Origin: Lachnoclostridium sp. UBA3262
GTDB lineage: Bacteria > Bacillota > Clostridia > Lachnospirales > Lachnospiraceae
Assembly: GCA_002362575.1 (NCBI GenBank)
Contig: DEUM01000005.1
Coordinates: 1-64,000 of the forward strand
Length of the DNA stretch: 64,000 nucleotides
Direction of reading: 5' to 3'
A program made the position numbers and the translations under genes. The notes under the pieces are model-generated. The model made no database searches, was not told where the DNA came from, and was given only the letters and a program-made list of their open reading frames with translations. Position 1 is the stretch's first letter; every line of letters starts with the position of its first letter. Of this stretch, positions 17,013-25,316 are shown piece after piece.

Positions 17013-18117
17013 TTAACTGTTTATCCATTTCAGATAAGCATTCATAAACATATCAATATCGCCATCCATTACTGCCGATACATTTCCAGTCTCTGCATTG
17101 GTTCGATGGTCCTTTACCATCGTATAGGGCTGCATAACATAGGAGCGAATCTGGCTTCCCCAGCCAATTTCTTTCACTTCTCCGCGGATATCCGACTCCT
17201 TTTCCAGATTTTCCTGTTCCCGCAAAAGAAGAAGCTTTGCCTTTAACATCTGCATTGCCTTATCTTTATTCATATGCTGGGAACGCTCATTCTGGCACTG
17301 GACGACAATCCCTGTCGGAAAATGTGTAATTCGGATTGCCGAGGACGTCTTATTAATATGCTGCCCACCGGCCCCACTGGAACGGTAAGTATCAATCCGT
17401 ATATCCTCATCCGCAATCTCTATGTCAATATCCTGCTCGATATCCGGCATAACATCACAGGAGACAAAGGAGGTCTGCCTCTTTCCTGCCGCATTAAACG
17501 GTGAAATACGCACAAGGCGGTGTACACCGTGCTCGCTTTTCAGATAGCCGTATACATTCTCCCCGCTAATTTCCAATGTTACTGACTTTAACCCGGCTTC
17601 CTCGCCATCCAGAGAATCCAGCACCTTCACGGAAAAGCCCCGCTTATCTGCCCAGCGCTCATACATACGGCATAACATGCTTGCCCAGTCGCAACTCTCC
17701 GTACCACCTGCTCCGGCATGAAGTGTCAATATTGCATTTTCTGAATCGTGTTCCCCAGTCAACATCGTCGTAATGCGAAGATTCTCAAAATCCTGACAAA
17801 ACTCCTCAAACTCGTGTTGAACCTCCGGAATCATCTCCTCGTCGTCATCCTCGTTACCCATCTCAATTAATGTCATGATATCTTCATACGATGTGCTAAG
17901 ACGGTCGGCGCGCTCTACGATACTCTTTAAATCTTTAACCTCTTTCATGGAAGCGCTTGCCTTCTCTGAATCATCCCAAAAATCAGGCGCCTCCATATTT
18001 CTTTCCAGTTCCTCGATTCTCAGCTTCTTATCTGCTAAGTTAAAGTGAATCCCTTACTTCCAAAAGTGGTTTCTCAAAACTGCTTAATTCAATTCGGATG
18101 TTATCCAGTTCAACCAC
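17013..18117 (-). CDS. prfB: Peptide chain release factor 2, expressed by +1 programmed frameshift at UAA
   Basis: RF2 (about 367 aa) terminates translation at UGA and UAA. The first 25 codons (GTG start at 18117, preceded by AGGTGGTG) end at an in-frame TAA at 18042-18040. Skipping one base after CTT (18045-18043) joins them to the main frame and continues through 17013. The anticodon-like SPF motif (VRISPFN) and the catalytic GGQ (SGAGGQHINK) confirm RF2. An internal Shine-Dalgarno-like AAGGGA lies just before the shift site. The usual RF2 shift site is CUU-UGA-C; here it is CTT-TAA-C, which also turns the usual Asp (GAC) into Asn (AAC). The gene is between secA and cheW. Confidence 0.93.
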
Positions 18118-18145
18118 AAAATCACCACCTAAATTTTTATTTTAG

Positions 18146-18164
18146 AAAAACGCTATGCGTTTTT
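18146..18164 (-). terminator. Terminator or attenuator between secA and prfB
   Basis: On the minus strand AAAAACGC-ATA-GCGTTTTT forms a perfect hairpin 25-45 bp after the secA stop and about 30 bp before the prfB start. A second small pairing AGCGTT/AACGCT lies just upstream. Confidence 0.65.
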
Positions 18165-18188
18165 AAGAGCGTTAGTTTTCACAACGCT

Positions 18189-20750
18189 TCAGCGCCCACA
18201 GCAGTATTTATATTTTTTACCGCTTCCGCAAGGGCACGGCGCATTTCTGCTGATTTTCTCTGACTTTCTCACAACCGGACCGCTTGCAGAATCATCCTTG
18301 TTCGTTCCGGTAACTTCGGCAACCTGCTCACGTTCTACCTTCTGCTCAATACGCACATGCATCAGCATCTTTACCGTTTCCTCACGAATGGATTCTGTCA
18401 TTTCCGTAAACATATCGTAGCCCTGTCTGCGGTACTCAACGACCGGCTCACGCTGGCCATACGCCTGCAGACCAATTCCCTGACGGAGCTGGTCCATATC
18501 ATCAATATGGTCCATCCAGCGGCTGTCCGTAACTTTCAGGACAATTACCCTCTCCATTTCACGAATCTGCTCTGTCTCAGCGAACTCTGCTTCCTTGCTC
18601 TCATATATACGCAGAGCTTCCTCCTTCAGATCCTGAATCAGGCTGCTTTTGGAAATACTTTTATCCGTCTCCGGATTATAAGAGATTGGTTCAACCGGAA
18701 TCATCGGAATCAGTATTTCATTCAATTCGTTCAGATTCCACTCCTCCGGCGGCTGGTCGTCTCCAATTACTGCATTTACATATTTATCCACTAAATCATC
18801 AATCATGCCAATGATAGTATCCCGCATATCATCGCCATCTAGAACCTTACGGCGTTCCGCATAAATAACTTCTCTCTGCTCATTGTTTACTTCATCATAC
18901 TCAAGCAGATTCTTACGAATTCCGTAGTTATTCCCCTCAATCTTCTTCTGTGCACGCTCAATCGCCTTATTCAGCATCTTATGCTGAATCTGTTCTCCCT
19001 CCGGCATGCCAAGGGAATTAAACATCTGCATAAGATTTTGTGAACCGAATAAGCGCATCAAGTCATCTTCCAGAGAAATATAAAACTTCGACTCACCCGG
19101 ATCGCCCTGACGTCCGGCACGTCCACGGAGCTGGTTATCAATTCGTCTGGACTCATGGCGCTCCGTACCAATTATCTTCAAACCGCCAAGCTCTGTCACG
19201 CCTTCGCCAAGCTTAATATCTGTACCACGTCCTGCCATGTTTGTCGCTATCGTTACAGCGCCCTTTACACCGGCATCCGCGATAATTTCTGCTTCCATCT
19301 CATGGAACTTCGCATTCAGCACCTTATGAGGTATACCTTTTTTCTTCAACATCTGCGAGAGTTCTTCTGAAGCGTCAATCGTAATCGTACCGACTAACAC
19401 CGGTTGTCCTTTTGCATGACTTTTTTCAATATCCTCGACTATAGCATTCAGCTTTTCACGTTTTGTCTTATAAACAGCATCATTATGGTCTTTACGCTGT
19501 ACCGGAAGATTCGTAGGGACTTCCACAACATCCATTCCATAAATCTCGCGGAACTCCTTTTCCTCGGTCAGCGCTGTACCCGTCATACCGCATTTCTTTT
19601 TATACTTATTAAAGAAGTTCTGGAACGTAATCGTCGCCAGCGTCTTGCTCTCCCTCTTTACCTTCACGTGTTCCTTTGCCTCTATTGCCTGATGAAGGCC
19701 GTCGGAATAACGCCGCCCCGGCATAATACGTCCGGTAAACTCATCCACGATGAGTACCTGATCATCCTTCACGACATAATCTTTATCCAAATGCATGAGG
19801 GCATGGGCACGCAGGGACAGGTTTACGCAGTGCTGTATCTCTAGATTCTCCGGATCCGCCAGATTCTCCAGATGGAAAAACCGCTCCACCTTCTTGATAC
19901 CCTGTGCCGTCAGGTTTACCGTCTTCTCCTTTTCATTTGCGACATAATCGCCCGTTTCATTATTATCTTCTTTCATAAGAATATCCATTTTGGATAATTC
20001 CTTCTCCGTACCCTTTTTCAACTGGCGAACCAGATTATCACACGCCTCGTATATCTTTGTCGATTTACCACTTGAACCGGAAATAATAAGCGGCGTCCTC
20101 GCCTCATCAATCAAAACCGAGTCAACCTCGTCCACAATCGCATAATGAAGATCTCTCTGTACAAGCTGTTCCTTATAAATTACCATATTATCACGCAGAT
20201 AATCAAAACCAAGCTCATTATTTGTGGCGTAAGTAATATCACAGTTATATGCTTCCCGGCGCTCATCGTTATCCATACTATTTAAAATCACACCTACCGT
20301 TAAACCGAGAAACTCATGAATCTGTCCCATCCACTCGGCATCACGCTTTGCCAGATAATCATTGACCGTCACAATATGGACGCCCTTTCCTTCCAGTGCA
20401 TTCAAATAAGCCGGCAGCGTAGATACCAGCGTCTTACCTTCTCCGGTACGCATCTCCGTGATACGCCCCTGATGTAAAATTACACCACCAATTAGCTGAA
20501 CCCGGAAATGCCGCAGCCCAATCGTTCTTTTAGAAGCCTCCCGGACAACAGCATATGCTTCCGGCATAATATCATCCAGTGTCTCTCCGTCCGCCAGCCT
20601 CTTTTTAAACTCGGACGTCTTTGCTCTCAGTTCCTCATCTGAAAGTTTCTCCATCTCAGGCTCCATCGCCTCTATTTTATTTACGACAGGTATTACTCTC
20701 TTAACCTCCCGCTCACTGTGAGTTCCTATTACTTTACTTAATAATCCCAT
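18189..20750 (-). CDS. secA: Preprotein translocase ATPase SecA
   Basis: SecA (853 aa) drives protein export through SecYEG by ATP hydrolysis. The Walker A segment is MRTGEGKT, the DEAD-type Walker B is VDEVDSVLIDEARTP, and the RNA-helicase-like second motor shows TNMAGRGTDIKLG and QLRGRAGRQGD. The C-terminus carries the zinc-binding SEC-C motif CPCGSGKKYKYCC, which contacts SecB-type partners or ribosomes. Length is typical for Firmicutes. It lies between hpf and prfB on the same strand, an order found in many Clostridia. Confidence 0.98.
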   Translation of the reverse strand: MGLLSKVIGTHSEREVKRVIPVVNKIEAMEPEMEKLSDEELRAKTSEFKKRLADGETLDDIMPEAYAVVREASKRTIGLRHFRVQLIGGVILHQGRITEMRTGEGKTLVSTLPAYLNALEGKGVHIVTVNDYLAKRDAEWMGQIHEFLGLTVGVILNSMDNDERREAYNCDITYATNNELGFDYLRDNMVIYKEQLVQRDLHYAIVDEVDSVLIDEARTPLIISGSSGKSTKIYEACDNLVRQLKKGTEKELSKMDILMKEDNNETGDYVANEKEKTVNLTAQGIKKVERFFHLENLADPENLEIQHCVNLSLRAHALMHLDKDYVVKDDQVLIVDEFTGRIMPGRRYSDGLHQAIEAKEHVKVKRESKTLATITFQNFFNKYKKKCGMTGTALTEEKEFREIYGMDVVEVPTNLPVQRKDHNDAVYKTKREKLNAIVEDIEKSHAKGQPVLVGTITIDASEELSQMLKKKGIPHKVLNAKFHEMEAEIIADAGVKGAVTIATNMAGRGTDIKLGEGVTELGGLKIIGTERHESRRIDNQLRGRAGRQGDPGESKFYISLEDDLMRLFGSQNLMQMFNSLGMPEGEQIQHKMLNKAIERAQKKIEGNNYGIRKNLLEYDEVNNEQREVIYAERRKVLDGDDMRDTIIGMIDDLVDKYVNAVIGDDQPPEEWNLNELNEILIPMIPVEPISYNPETDKSISKSSLIQDLKEEALRIYESKEAEFAETEQIREMERVIVLKVTDSRWMDHIDDMDQLRQGIGLQAYGQREPVVEYRRQGYDMFTEMTESIREETVKMLMHVRIEQKVEREQVAEVTGTNKDDSASGPVVRKSEKISRNAPCPCGSGKKYKYCCGR

Positions 20751-20891
20751 GTTTCACTCTCCAATTAGTTTACTGTTCACTTCGGGCGTTTCTACCCAAG
20801 TTATTTTAACACTAGTTACAAGGCGTTTCAACTAAAACTTTTTCCTTAAAATGAAATCCATATAACTATAACTCTATAATAAGGTAAAAAA

Positions 20892-20921
20892 GGGGCACTT
20901 TCCCCTGTAGGAAAATGCCCC
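20892..20921 (-). terminator. Terminator of hpf
   Basis: On the minus strand GGGGCATTTTCC and GGAAAGTGCCCC pair with one wobble around a TACAGG loop and are followed by TTTTTT. It lies about 65 bp after the hpf stop. Confidence 0.85.
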
Positions 20922-20983
20922 GTCAATATTTACTTACAAGATTTCTTTCTCTCTTTTACTTTATCTGACAATGTCCAGACACT

Positions 20984-21511
20984 TTAGAATTCCGGCTCAA
21001 TCAAGCCGTATGTATTTCCCTTTCTCTTATAAACTACATTCACTTCCTCCGTCTCAGCATTGCGGAAAACAAAGAAATTATGTCCCAATAATTCCATCTG
21101 TACGCAAGCCTCCTCCGGATCCATCGGCTTCATGGCAAATTTCTTAGAACGGATGATATTGATTTCTTCCTCATCATACACATCCTCATCAATAAATGCC
21201 TTGCTCAACTGTGCCGCATTCTGCTCCTTATCAATCAGCTTATTCTTATATTTACGAAGCTGCCTCTCAATGACTTCTTCTACAAGGTCAATGGATACAT
21301 ACATATCTGTGCTTGTCTCCTCTGCACGGATAATGCTCCCCTTCATCGGAATGGTAACTTCAATCTTCTGACGATTCTTCTCTGTACTCATCGTAACATG
21401 TACTTTTGTCGTATCGTTAAAATATCTTTCCAGCTTACCAATCTTTTCTTCCACTGCTGAACGTAACCCTTCTGTTATGTCGATATTTTTTCCGCTAATT
21501 ACTAAATTCAT
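20984..21511 (-). CDS. hpf: Long-form ribosome hibernation promoting factor (RaiA family)
   Basis: This 175-residue protein is a long HPF that dimerises 70S ribosomes into inactive 100S particles in resting cells. The N-terminal RaiA/YfiA domain (1-100) begins MNLVISGKNIDITEGLRSAV. A charged linker follows, and the C-terminal dimerisation domain (about 115-175) reads RSKKFAMKPMDPEEACVQME, LLGHNFFVFRN and VVYKRKGNTYGLIEP. It has its own promoter (-10 at 21574-21579). A structured RNA that resembles the raiA motif lies immediately upstream on the same strand. Confidence 0.96.
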   Translation of the reverse strand: MNLVISGKNIDITEGLRSAVEEKIGKLERYFNDTTKVHVTMSTEKNRQKIEVTIPMKGSIIRAEETSTDMYVSIDLVEEVIERQLRKYKNKLIDKEQNAAQLSKAFIDEDVYDEEEINIIRSKKFAMKPMDPEEACVQMELLGHNFFVFRNAETEEVNVVYKRKGNTYGLIEPEF

Positions 21512-21573
21512 AATGCTCAGCTCCTTTGCCCATAAGTTTCAAGTTAAATCTAACAGATTTATCTCGTGAACTT

Positions 21574-21602
21574 ATTATACTACAAAACCACATTTTCGGC
21601 AA
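21574..21602 (-). promoter_or_regulatory. Sigma-A-type promoter of hpf
   Basis: On the minus strand TTGCCG, a 17-nt spacer and TATAAT lie 65-90 bp before the hpf ATG and just downstream of the structured RNA. Confidence 0.65.
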
Positions 21603-21614
21603 CAGAAAGTTTCC

Positions 21615-21780
21615 AGCGTTTAGGGAAATCGCTGAATCAGTTATCTTCTCTGGGCGGTGGGTATCCTACGTTCCTGTCCGAGATATCACTCCCAGCGAAA
21701 AATAAGTAGTCTCCTTCGTTTACAAACGTACTTCGCCGCCCTCTACAAACTGATTCAGCGATCGCCCTATTCGGAGTTTG
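21615..21780 (-). ncRNA. Structured RNA upstream of hpf, candidate raiA-motif RNA
   Basis: The region folds into nested long-range helices on the minus strand: TAGGG (21621-21625) with CCCTA (21765-21769), a perfect 14-bp pair TCGCTGAATCAGTT (21629-21642) with AACTGATTCAGCGA (21748-21761), GGGCGG (21652-21657) with CCGCCC (21736-21741) and TACGTT (21667-21672) with AACGTA (21725-21730). This is far beyond a terminator and encodes no convincing protein. The raiA RNA motif is known to lie upstream of raiA/hpf genes in Firmicutes and Actinobacteria and is a large multi-helix RNA; location, size and strand fit. A TTTACA-16-TACAAT promoter precedes it. The 3' end is uncertain, since no U-run terminator follows. 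The family call rests on context and fold, not on an alignment. Confidence 0.7.
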
Positions 21781-21786
21781 ACTTGA

Positions 21787-21814
21787 ATTGTATGACAAAT
21801 TAGCGAATTGTAAA
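21787..21814 (-). promoter_or_regulatory. Promoter of the candidate raiA RNA
   Basis: On the minus strand TTTACA, 16 nt and TACAAT predict a transcript start near 21780, about 10 nt before the first base of the closing helix. The -10 context TGTCATACAATT is repeated at a second candidate promoter 185 bp upstream. Confidence 0.6.
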
Positions 21815-21851
21815 ATAAGCGAATTTATCCTACAAAAGTCTACCATTTTTG

Positions 21852-22000
21852 TTGACAATGTTGATAACTTTGTGTATAACTACCAACAATCGAAAAATCG
21901 CTCCTTTAAATGTGGATAATTTATAACTCGTCCCAGTCTACATTTGTCGGCGTACAACCGTTCGTTTACAAATTGTATGACACTTTCCATATTCCCACAA
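21852..22000. promoter_or_regulatory. Intergenic region with opposed promoter-like sites and one DnaA-box-like 9-mer
   Basis: On the plus strand TTGACA, 17 nt and TATAAC (21852-21880) make a near-consensus promoter with no plus-strand gene behind it. TGTGGATAA at 21911-21919 equals a consensus DnaA box in inverse orientation. On the minus strand TTGTGG-17-TACAAT (21972-22000) is a second promoter that could feed the raiA RNA. No coding frame of convincing quality is present between 21770 and 22087. Confidence 0.4.
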
Positions 22001-22006
22001 ATACAA

Positions 22007-22040
22007 AGCTGCGGTCATGCCCAATGCACTAACCGCAGCT
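22007..22040 (-). terminator. Hairpin after the NlpC/P60 gene
   Basis: AGCTGCGGT and ACCGCAGCT form a perfect 9-bp stem with a 16-nt loop 48 bp after the NlpC/P60 stop. The minus-strand tail TTGTATTTG is only moderately U-rich; the plus-strand tail ATCATTTTAAATTATTTT is similar, so it could also end a plus-strand transcript from 21887. Confidence 0.55.
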
Positions 22041-22087
22041 ATCATTTTAAATTATTTTATTCGAGTGAAAAATTTATTTTTTACTCT

Positions 22088-23542
22088 TTACTCTATAATT
22101 CTTCTTGCGCAATATGGTGTACGATATCGTATATTACTCGTTGTAATACCGGTTCGTGGATTACTTGCATGAACCACACGTCCACCGCCGATACACAGGG
22201 CAACGTGGTTGACACGTCCACCGCTTGCATAGAAAATAAGGTCTCCGGCTCTTGCACTGGATACGCTAATCTTCCTACCCTTTCTTGACTGCTCTCTGGA
22301 CGTACGAGGAAGATGAATACCAAACTTTCTGAATACAGACTGTGTAAATCCGGAACAATCTGTACCGTGCGTCAGGCTGGTTCCTCCATATACATATGGA
22401 TGCCCAACAAAATTCAATGCATAAGAAGCAATCGCAGAGCCATCTCCGCTTCCAAGTGCGCTTCCTCCACCGCCGGTACCGCCGCTTGAACTTCCACCGC
22501 TTCCGGCGCTTCCGCCGCCCCCGTTACTGGAGCCGCCGGAACTTCCTTTCTTTCCTCCGCCGCCCCCGGAGCTGCCTTTATTTCCAGAACTGCCTTTACT
22601 TCCGGAACTTCCACTATTTCCGGAGCTGCTCTTTTTGCTGGAACTTCCATTGCCACCGGAATTATTGGTCTTCGGCTTACTAGCCTCTGCCCGTCTCTGC
22701 TGTTCCTCTCTCTCGGCCGCCTCTGCCGCCGCTTTGGCTGCAGCCTTTCTTCGTTCTTCTTCCCGCTCCTGTTCAATGGAAACGGCTTTCTTAAACTGAA
22801 CCGATATTTTTACATAATCTTTTGAAACATATCCTGTTGTGTCTCCATCGACACGAATCTTAGCCCAGTCCTTTTCCTCACGAATGACTTCATAACTTTC
22901 ATCTTCTGGAATTAATGTCAGGACGGTACAATTCGTATTCTTTTCTTCTCTGACTTTCAATGTTTCAGTCGTAACAGTCGCCCATTTCGTACCAAAATCA
23001 TCAATCAGCTTTTCTGCACTGTAGCCAATAGCCAGATAATCTTTCATAATAAAACCGCTGACAGAACCGGATTTGATATATACCCAGTCCCCCTGAGTCT
23101 TCATAATTGTGGCAGCACTTCCACGGTATAGCTTACCAACAATCTCCGCCTCCGTACTTGGTTTCTTTCGAATATTAACATAATCTGCCGCAATCGAAAT
23201 TCCCACATTAGCATATTCTGACTTTGGCTTTGGCGTCGCTGTCGCTGTCGGCTGTGTTGTCGTCTGTGGCGTCGCATCATTGACAGCCGTTCCGCTCGTC
23301 ACTGTTGTTGTCCCATTGTTTCCTTCCGTAGGCGTATCGACGAATGCTACTATGGCTTCCGGATCTGACTGGCTCGCCCCTGTCTGTACGGAGCAATACT
23401 GATCCAGAGCGTATGCCATCCCCGCTAACTCTGTCTCTGTACCCATCGTCGTAGACGTTGAAACTATATATCGTCCAAATATGCCAAAGGATAACACAAG
23501 TCCCGCACCCAATACGGTTTTGACTAACCTTTTTTGCTGCAT
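22088..23542 (-). CDS. Secreted SH3-domain NlpC/P60 peptidoglycan hydrolase
   Basis: The 484-residue protein is an exported cell-wall endopeptidase. An N-terminal hydrophobic segment (VLGAGLVLSFGIFGRYIV) acts as signal or anchor. A Thr-rich linker leads to two bacterial SH3 domains (about 110-180 and 185-250), one starting YVNIRKKPSTEAEIVGKL. A Lys/Glu/Ala helix and a roughly 75-residue Ser/Gly-rich low-complexity linker (about 280-360) follow. The C-terminal NlpC/P60 domain has the catalytic Cys in HGTDCSGF, the first His in NHVALCIG and the third residue His in VVHASNP. It probably cuts stem peptides during cell separation or growth. A strong promoter precedes it. Confidence 0.95.
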   Translation of the reverse strand: MQQKRLVKTVLGAGLVLSFGIFGRYIVSTSTTMGTETELAGMAYALDQYCSVQTGASQSDPEAIVAFVDTPTEGNNGTTTVTSGTAVNDATPQTTTQPTATATPKPKSEYANVGISIAADYVNIRKKPSTEAEIVGKLYRGSAATIMKTQGDWVYIKSGSVSGFIMKDYLAIGYSAEKLIDDFGTKWATVTTETLKVREEKNTNCTVLTLIPEDESYEVIREEKDWAKIRVDGDTTGYVSKDYVKISVQFKKAVSIEQEREEERRKAAAKAAAEAAEREEQQRRAEASKPKTNNSGGNGSSSKKSSSGNSGSSGSKGSSGNKGSSGGGGGKKGSSGGSSNGGGGSAGSGGSSSGGTGGGGSALGSGDGSAIASYALNFVGHPYVYGGTSLTHGTDCSGFTQSVFRKFGIHLPRTSREQSRKGRKISVSSARAGDLIFYASGGRVNHVALCIGGGRVVHASNPRTGITTSNIRYRTPYCARRIIE

Positions 23543-23614
23543 ATACTTTCCCCTCCAATATGGATTCGTTAAACTTTCGTTCTAAATATTACAGAAATAT
23601 TAACTGTATAATTC

Positions 23615-23643
23615 AGTATACCAACTAAATAAACATCTGTCAA
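23615..23643 (-). promoter_or_regulatory. Strong sigma-A-type promoter of the NlpC/P60 gene
   Basis: On the minus strand a perfect TTGACA, a 17-nt spacer and TATACT lie about 75-100 bp before the start codon. Confidence 0.8.
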
Positions 23644-23748
23644 CCCACGAAATACCTTATTTTTTACATAATTCTACCAATCCCGCCACATTTCATTCAA
23701 AAGCAGTAGAATATTCTACAGCAAGTGACTATTTATAAAAATTTTACT

Positions 23749-23777
23749 TTTCAAACCACCCCATATTGTGTTATAAT
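23749..23777 (+). promoter_or_regulatory. Candidate promoter of the yjfB-like gene
   Basis: TTTCAA, a 17-nt spacer and a perfect TATAAT lie about 50 bp before the start. No sigma-D-type motif is seen despite the motility link. Confidence 0.5.
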
Positions 23778-23825
23778 TTATGTAACATTTTTATAATAGA
23801 AGGTGTAAGAAAAGGAGGGATTTTT

Positions 23826-24020
23826 ATGGAACTCAGTGATGGTATTGATATCGCTGCTTATTCAATGATGAATACACAGGCCCAGCTTATGCAGGGTGTC
23901 GGAACAAAAGTATTAGAGAAAACAATGGATTTGCAGGAGATTCAGGCAGCACAGCTTACTCAGATGATGGAACAATCTGTGAACCCGAACCTCGGTGCAA
24001 ATATTGATATCCGCATTTAA
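23826..24020 (+). CDS. YjfB family putative motility protein
   Basis: This 64-residue protein matches the YjfB pattern: a short N-terminus MELSDGIDIAAYSM, an amphipathic helix with QAQLMQGVGTKVLEKTMD, and the tail NPNLGANIDIRI. Bacillus YjfB is associated with flagellar (sigma-D) genes, but its role is unknown. The open frame continues 20 codons upstream; AAAGGAGGG before the ATG at 23826 sets the start. It is monocistronic with its own promoter and terminator. Confidence 0.8.
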   Translation: MELSDGIDIAAYSMMNTQAQLMQGVGTKVLEKTMDLQEIQAAQLTQMMEQSVNPNLGANIDIRI

Positions 24021-24049
24021 GGCAGGTATAATACAATAACCTGCCTTAA
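24017..24049 (+). terminator. Terminator of the yjfB-like gene
   Basis: TTAAGGCAGGT and ACCTGCCTTAA form an 11-bp stem followed by TTTTTT. The distal arm overlaps the last codon of the converging ridA gene. Confidence 0.85.
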
Positions 24050-24426
24050 TTTTTTGCGACAATTGCTTCTATTTCAATTAAAACATCTTTTGGAAGTCTT
24101 GCCACCTCCACGCAGGAGCGTGCCGGACAATCCCCTGTAAAATAACGAGAGTAAATTTCATTTACTTTTCCAAAATCATTCATGTCCTTAATAAATACAA
24201 CGGTTTTAATTGTATTTTCAATCTTCGCTCCAGAAGCTTCAATCAGAGCCGCCAAGTTTCCCAGTGCCTGCTCTGCCTGCTCCTCAATGCCTCCCTGAAC
24301 CAGCTCACCAGTTGCCGGAATAATCGGAATCACGCCGGAAGTAAAAACAAGTCCATTCACTTCGATTGCCTGAGAATAAGGCCCGATAGCCGCCGGCGCC
24401 TTATCTGTAGAAATCACTTTTTTCAT
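24046..24426 (-). CDS. ridA: RidA family enamine/imine deaminase
   Basis: The 126-residue protein matches RidA (YjgF), which hydrolyses reactive enamine and imine intermediates such as 2-aminoacrylate to protect PLP enzymes. Family signatures are APAAIGPYSQAIEVNGLVF at the N-terminus, the loop QALGNLAALIEASG and GDCPARSCVEVARLPKD, whose Arg binds the substrate carboxylate. Length is exactly typical. It stands alone, convergent with yjfB. Confidence 0.95.
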   Translation of the reverse strand: MKKVISTDKAPAAIGPYSQAIEVNGLVFTSGVIPIIPATGELVQGGIEEQAEQALGNLAALIEASGAKIENTIKTVVFIKDMNDFGKVNEIYSRYFTGDCPARSCVEVARLPKDVLIEIEAIVAKN

Positions 24427-24532
24427 ATTTCGTCACACCTTTCCTTGTAAATTAAGAATACTTCTTAGGCTAAGTATACCGCAAAGTTTCATATTATTCA
24501 CTAGTTTTTTTAAGAAAAAAATAGTATACTAT

Positions 24533-24573
24533 AAAAAGGGCTGGCTGAGAACCGCAGCCCTCTGAAGAATTGC
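24533..24573. repeat. Copy 1 of a dispersed hairpin element in the thioesterase leader
   Basis: GGGCTG (24538-24543) pairs with CAGCCC (24555-24560) and is followed by TCTGAAGAAT. GGCTGAGAACCGCA and CCTCTGAAGAAT nearly match a second copy at 38531-38573. Read on the minus strand it looks like a terminator (hairpin then TTTTT); on the plus strand it forms the 5' leader of the thioesterase mRNA. Confidence 0.5.
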
Positions 24574-24599
24574 CTATGGCAATAATATGGAGGTAAATT

Positions 24600-25316
24600 A
24601 TGTATAGTTATCATGACCGCGTATCCTACAGCCGAATTGATAAAGATGGGTTACTCGGTGTTTCCAATACCGTGGACGCCTTGCAGGACTGCTGCCTGTT
24701 CCACAGCGAGGATGTCGGACACTCCGCCCTTCTTCTCCGCGAAAAACACAGGGCATGGCTCGTAAATTCATGGCATGTTGTATTTAAACGCCGTCCTAAA
24801 ATGGGGGAGAAATTTACCGTACACACTTGGCCGTATCAGTTCAAGGGAATTTTCGGCAGCCGCAACTTTTTAATGGAAAGTCCGGATGGCGAAGTTCTCG
24901 CCTATGCAGACTCAAAATGGTTTTATTTTGATTCGGAAAAAGGAAGCCCTGCCCGTATTGATGATAGCGAAAAAGAAGCTTATCCCACAGAGCCGCCTTA
25001 TGATATGGACTATTCTTCCCGCAAAATTCCTTGCCCGGAAGGTCTTACTTTAAAAGAAAAAATAGATGTATGCCAAAACTATCTGGACACAAATAACCAC
25101 GTCAATAATGGGCAGTATGTCCGGCTGGCAGTTAATGTCCTTCCGATTGATTATGAAGTCAGTGAATTCCGTGCAGAATTTCGGCTTGCAGCTAAAATGG
25201 GCGATACTCTCTATGTGAGAACTTGCAAAAAAGACGACTATTTCTATGTTGTCTTTACCGATGCAGAGGAAAAACCGTATTTTATCAGCGAATTTAAAAA
25301 TGGAGGAGTTCTATGA
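24600..25316 (+). CDS. Acyl-ACP thioesterase (FatA/FatB-like)
   Basis: The 238-residue enzyme has the double hot-dog fold of bacterial acyl-ACP thioesterases, which release free fatty acids from the acyl carrier protein. The N-terminal hot dog shows VDALQDCCLFHSEDVG and HAWLVNSWHVVFKR-like segments (AWLVNSWHVVF), while the second begins with NYLDTNNHVNNGQYV, which contains the Asn-His catalytic motif. Length matches the family. The next gene starts inside its stop codon (ATGA overlap). GGAGG lies 6 nt before the ATG. The leader carries two hairpins. Confidence 0.9.
   Translation: MYSYHDRVSYSRIDKDGLLGVSNTVDALQDCCLFHSEDVGHSALLLREKHRAWLVNSWHVVFKRRPKMGEKFTVHTWPYQFKGIFGSRNFLMESPDGEVLAYADSKWFYFDSEKGSPARIDDSEKEAYPTEPPYDMDYSSRKIPCPEGLTLKEKIDVCQNYLDTNNHVNNGQYVRLAVNVLPIDYEVSEFRAEFRLAAKMGDTLYVRTCKKDDYFYVVFTDAEEKPYFISEFKNGGVL

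Noticed and set aside
21637..21858. 73-residue minus-strand open frame inside the hpf upstream region
   Set aside because: It lies across the nested helices and promoter of the structured RNA, has no ribosome site, and its residue pattern is not protein-like.
21852..21920. Chromosomal origin of replication
   Set aside because: One DnaA-box-like 9-mer only; no dnaA, dnaN or box cluster nearby.
22414..22776. 120-residue frame rich in Ala, Glu and Pro overlapping the NlpC/P60 gene
   Set aside because: It is a shadow of the Ser/Gly-rich linker on the same strand in another frame.
24541..24600. TPP-riboswitch-like CTGAGA in the thioesterase leader
   Set aside because: Only the short GGCTGAGA matches; the second conserved half and the P1 stem are absent, and the gene is not a thiamine gene.
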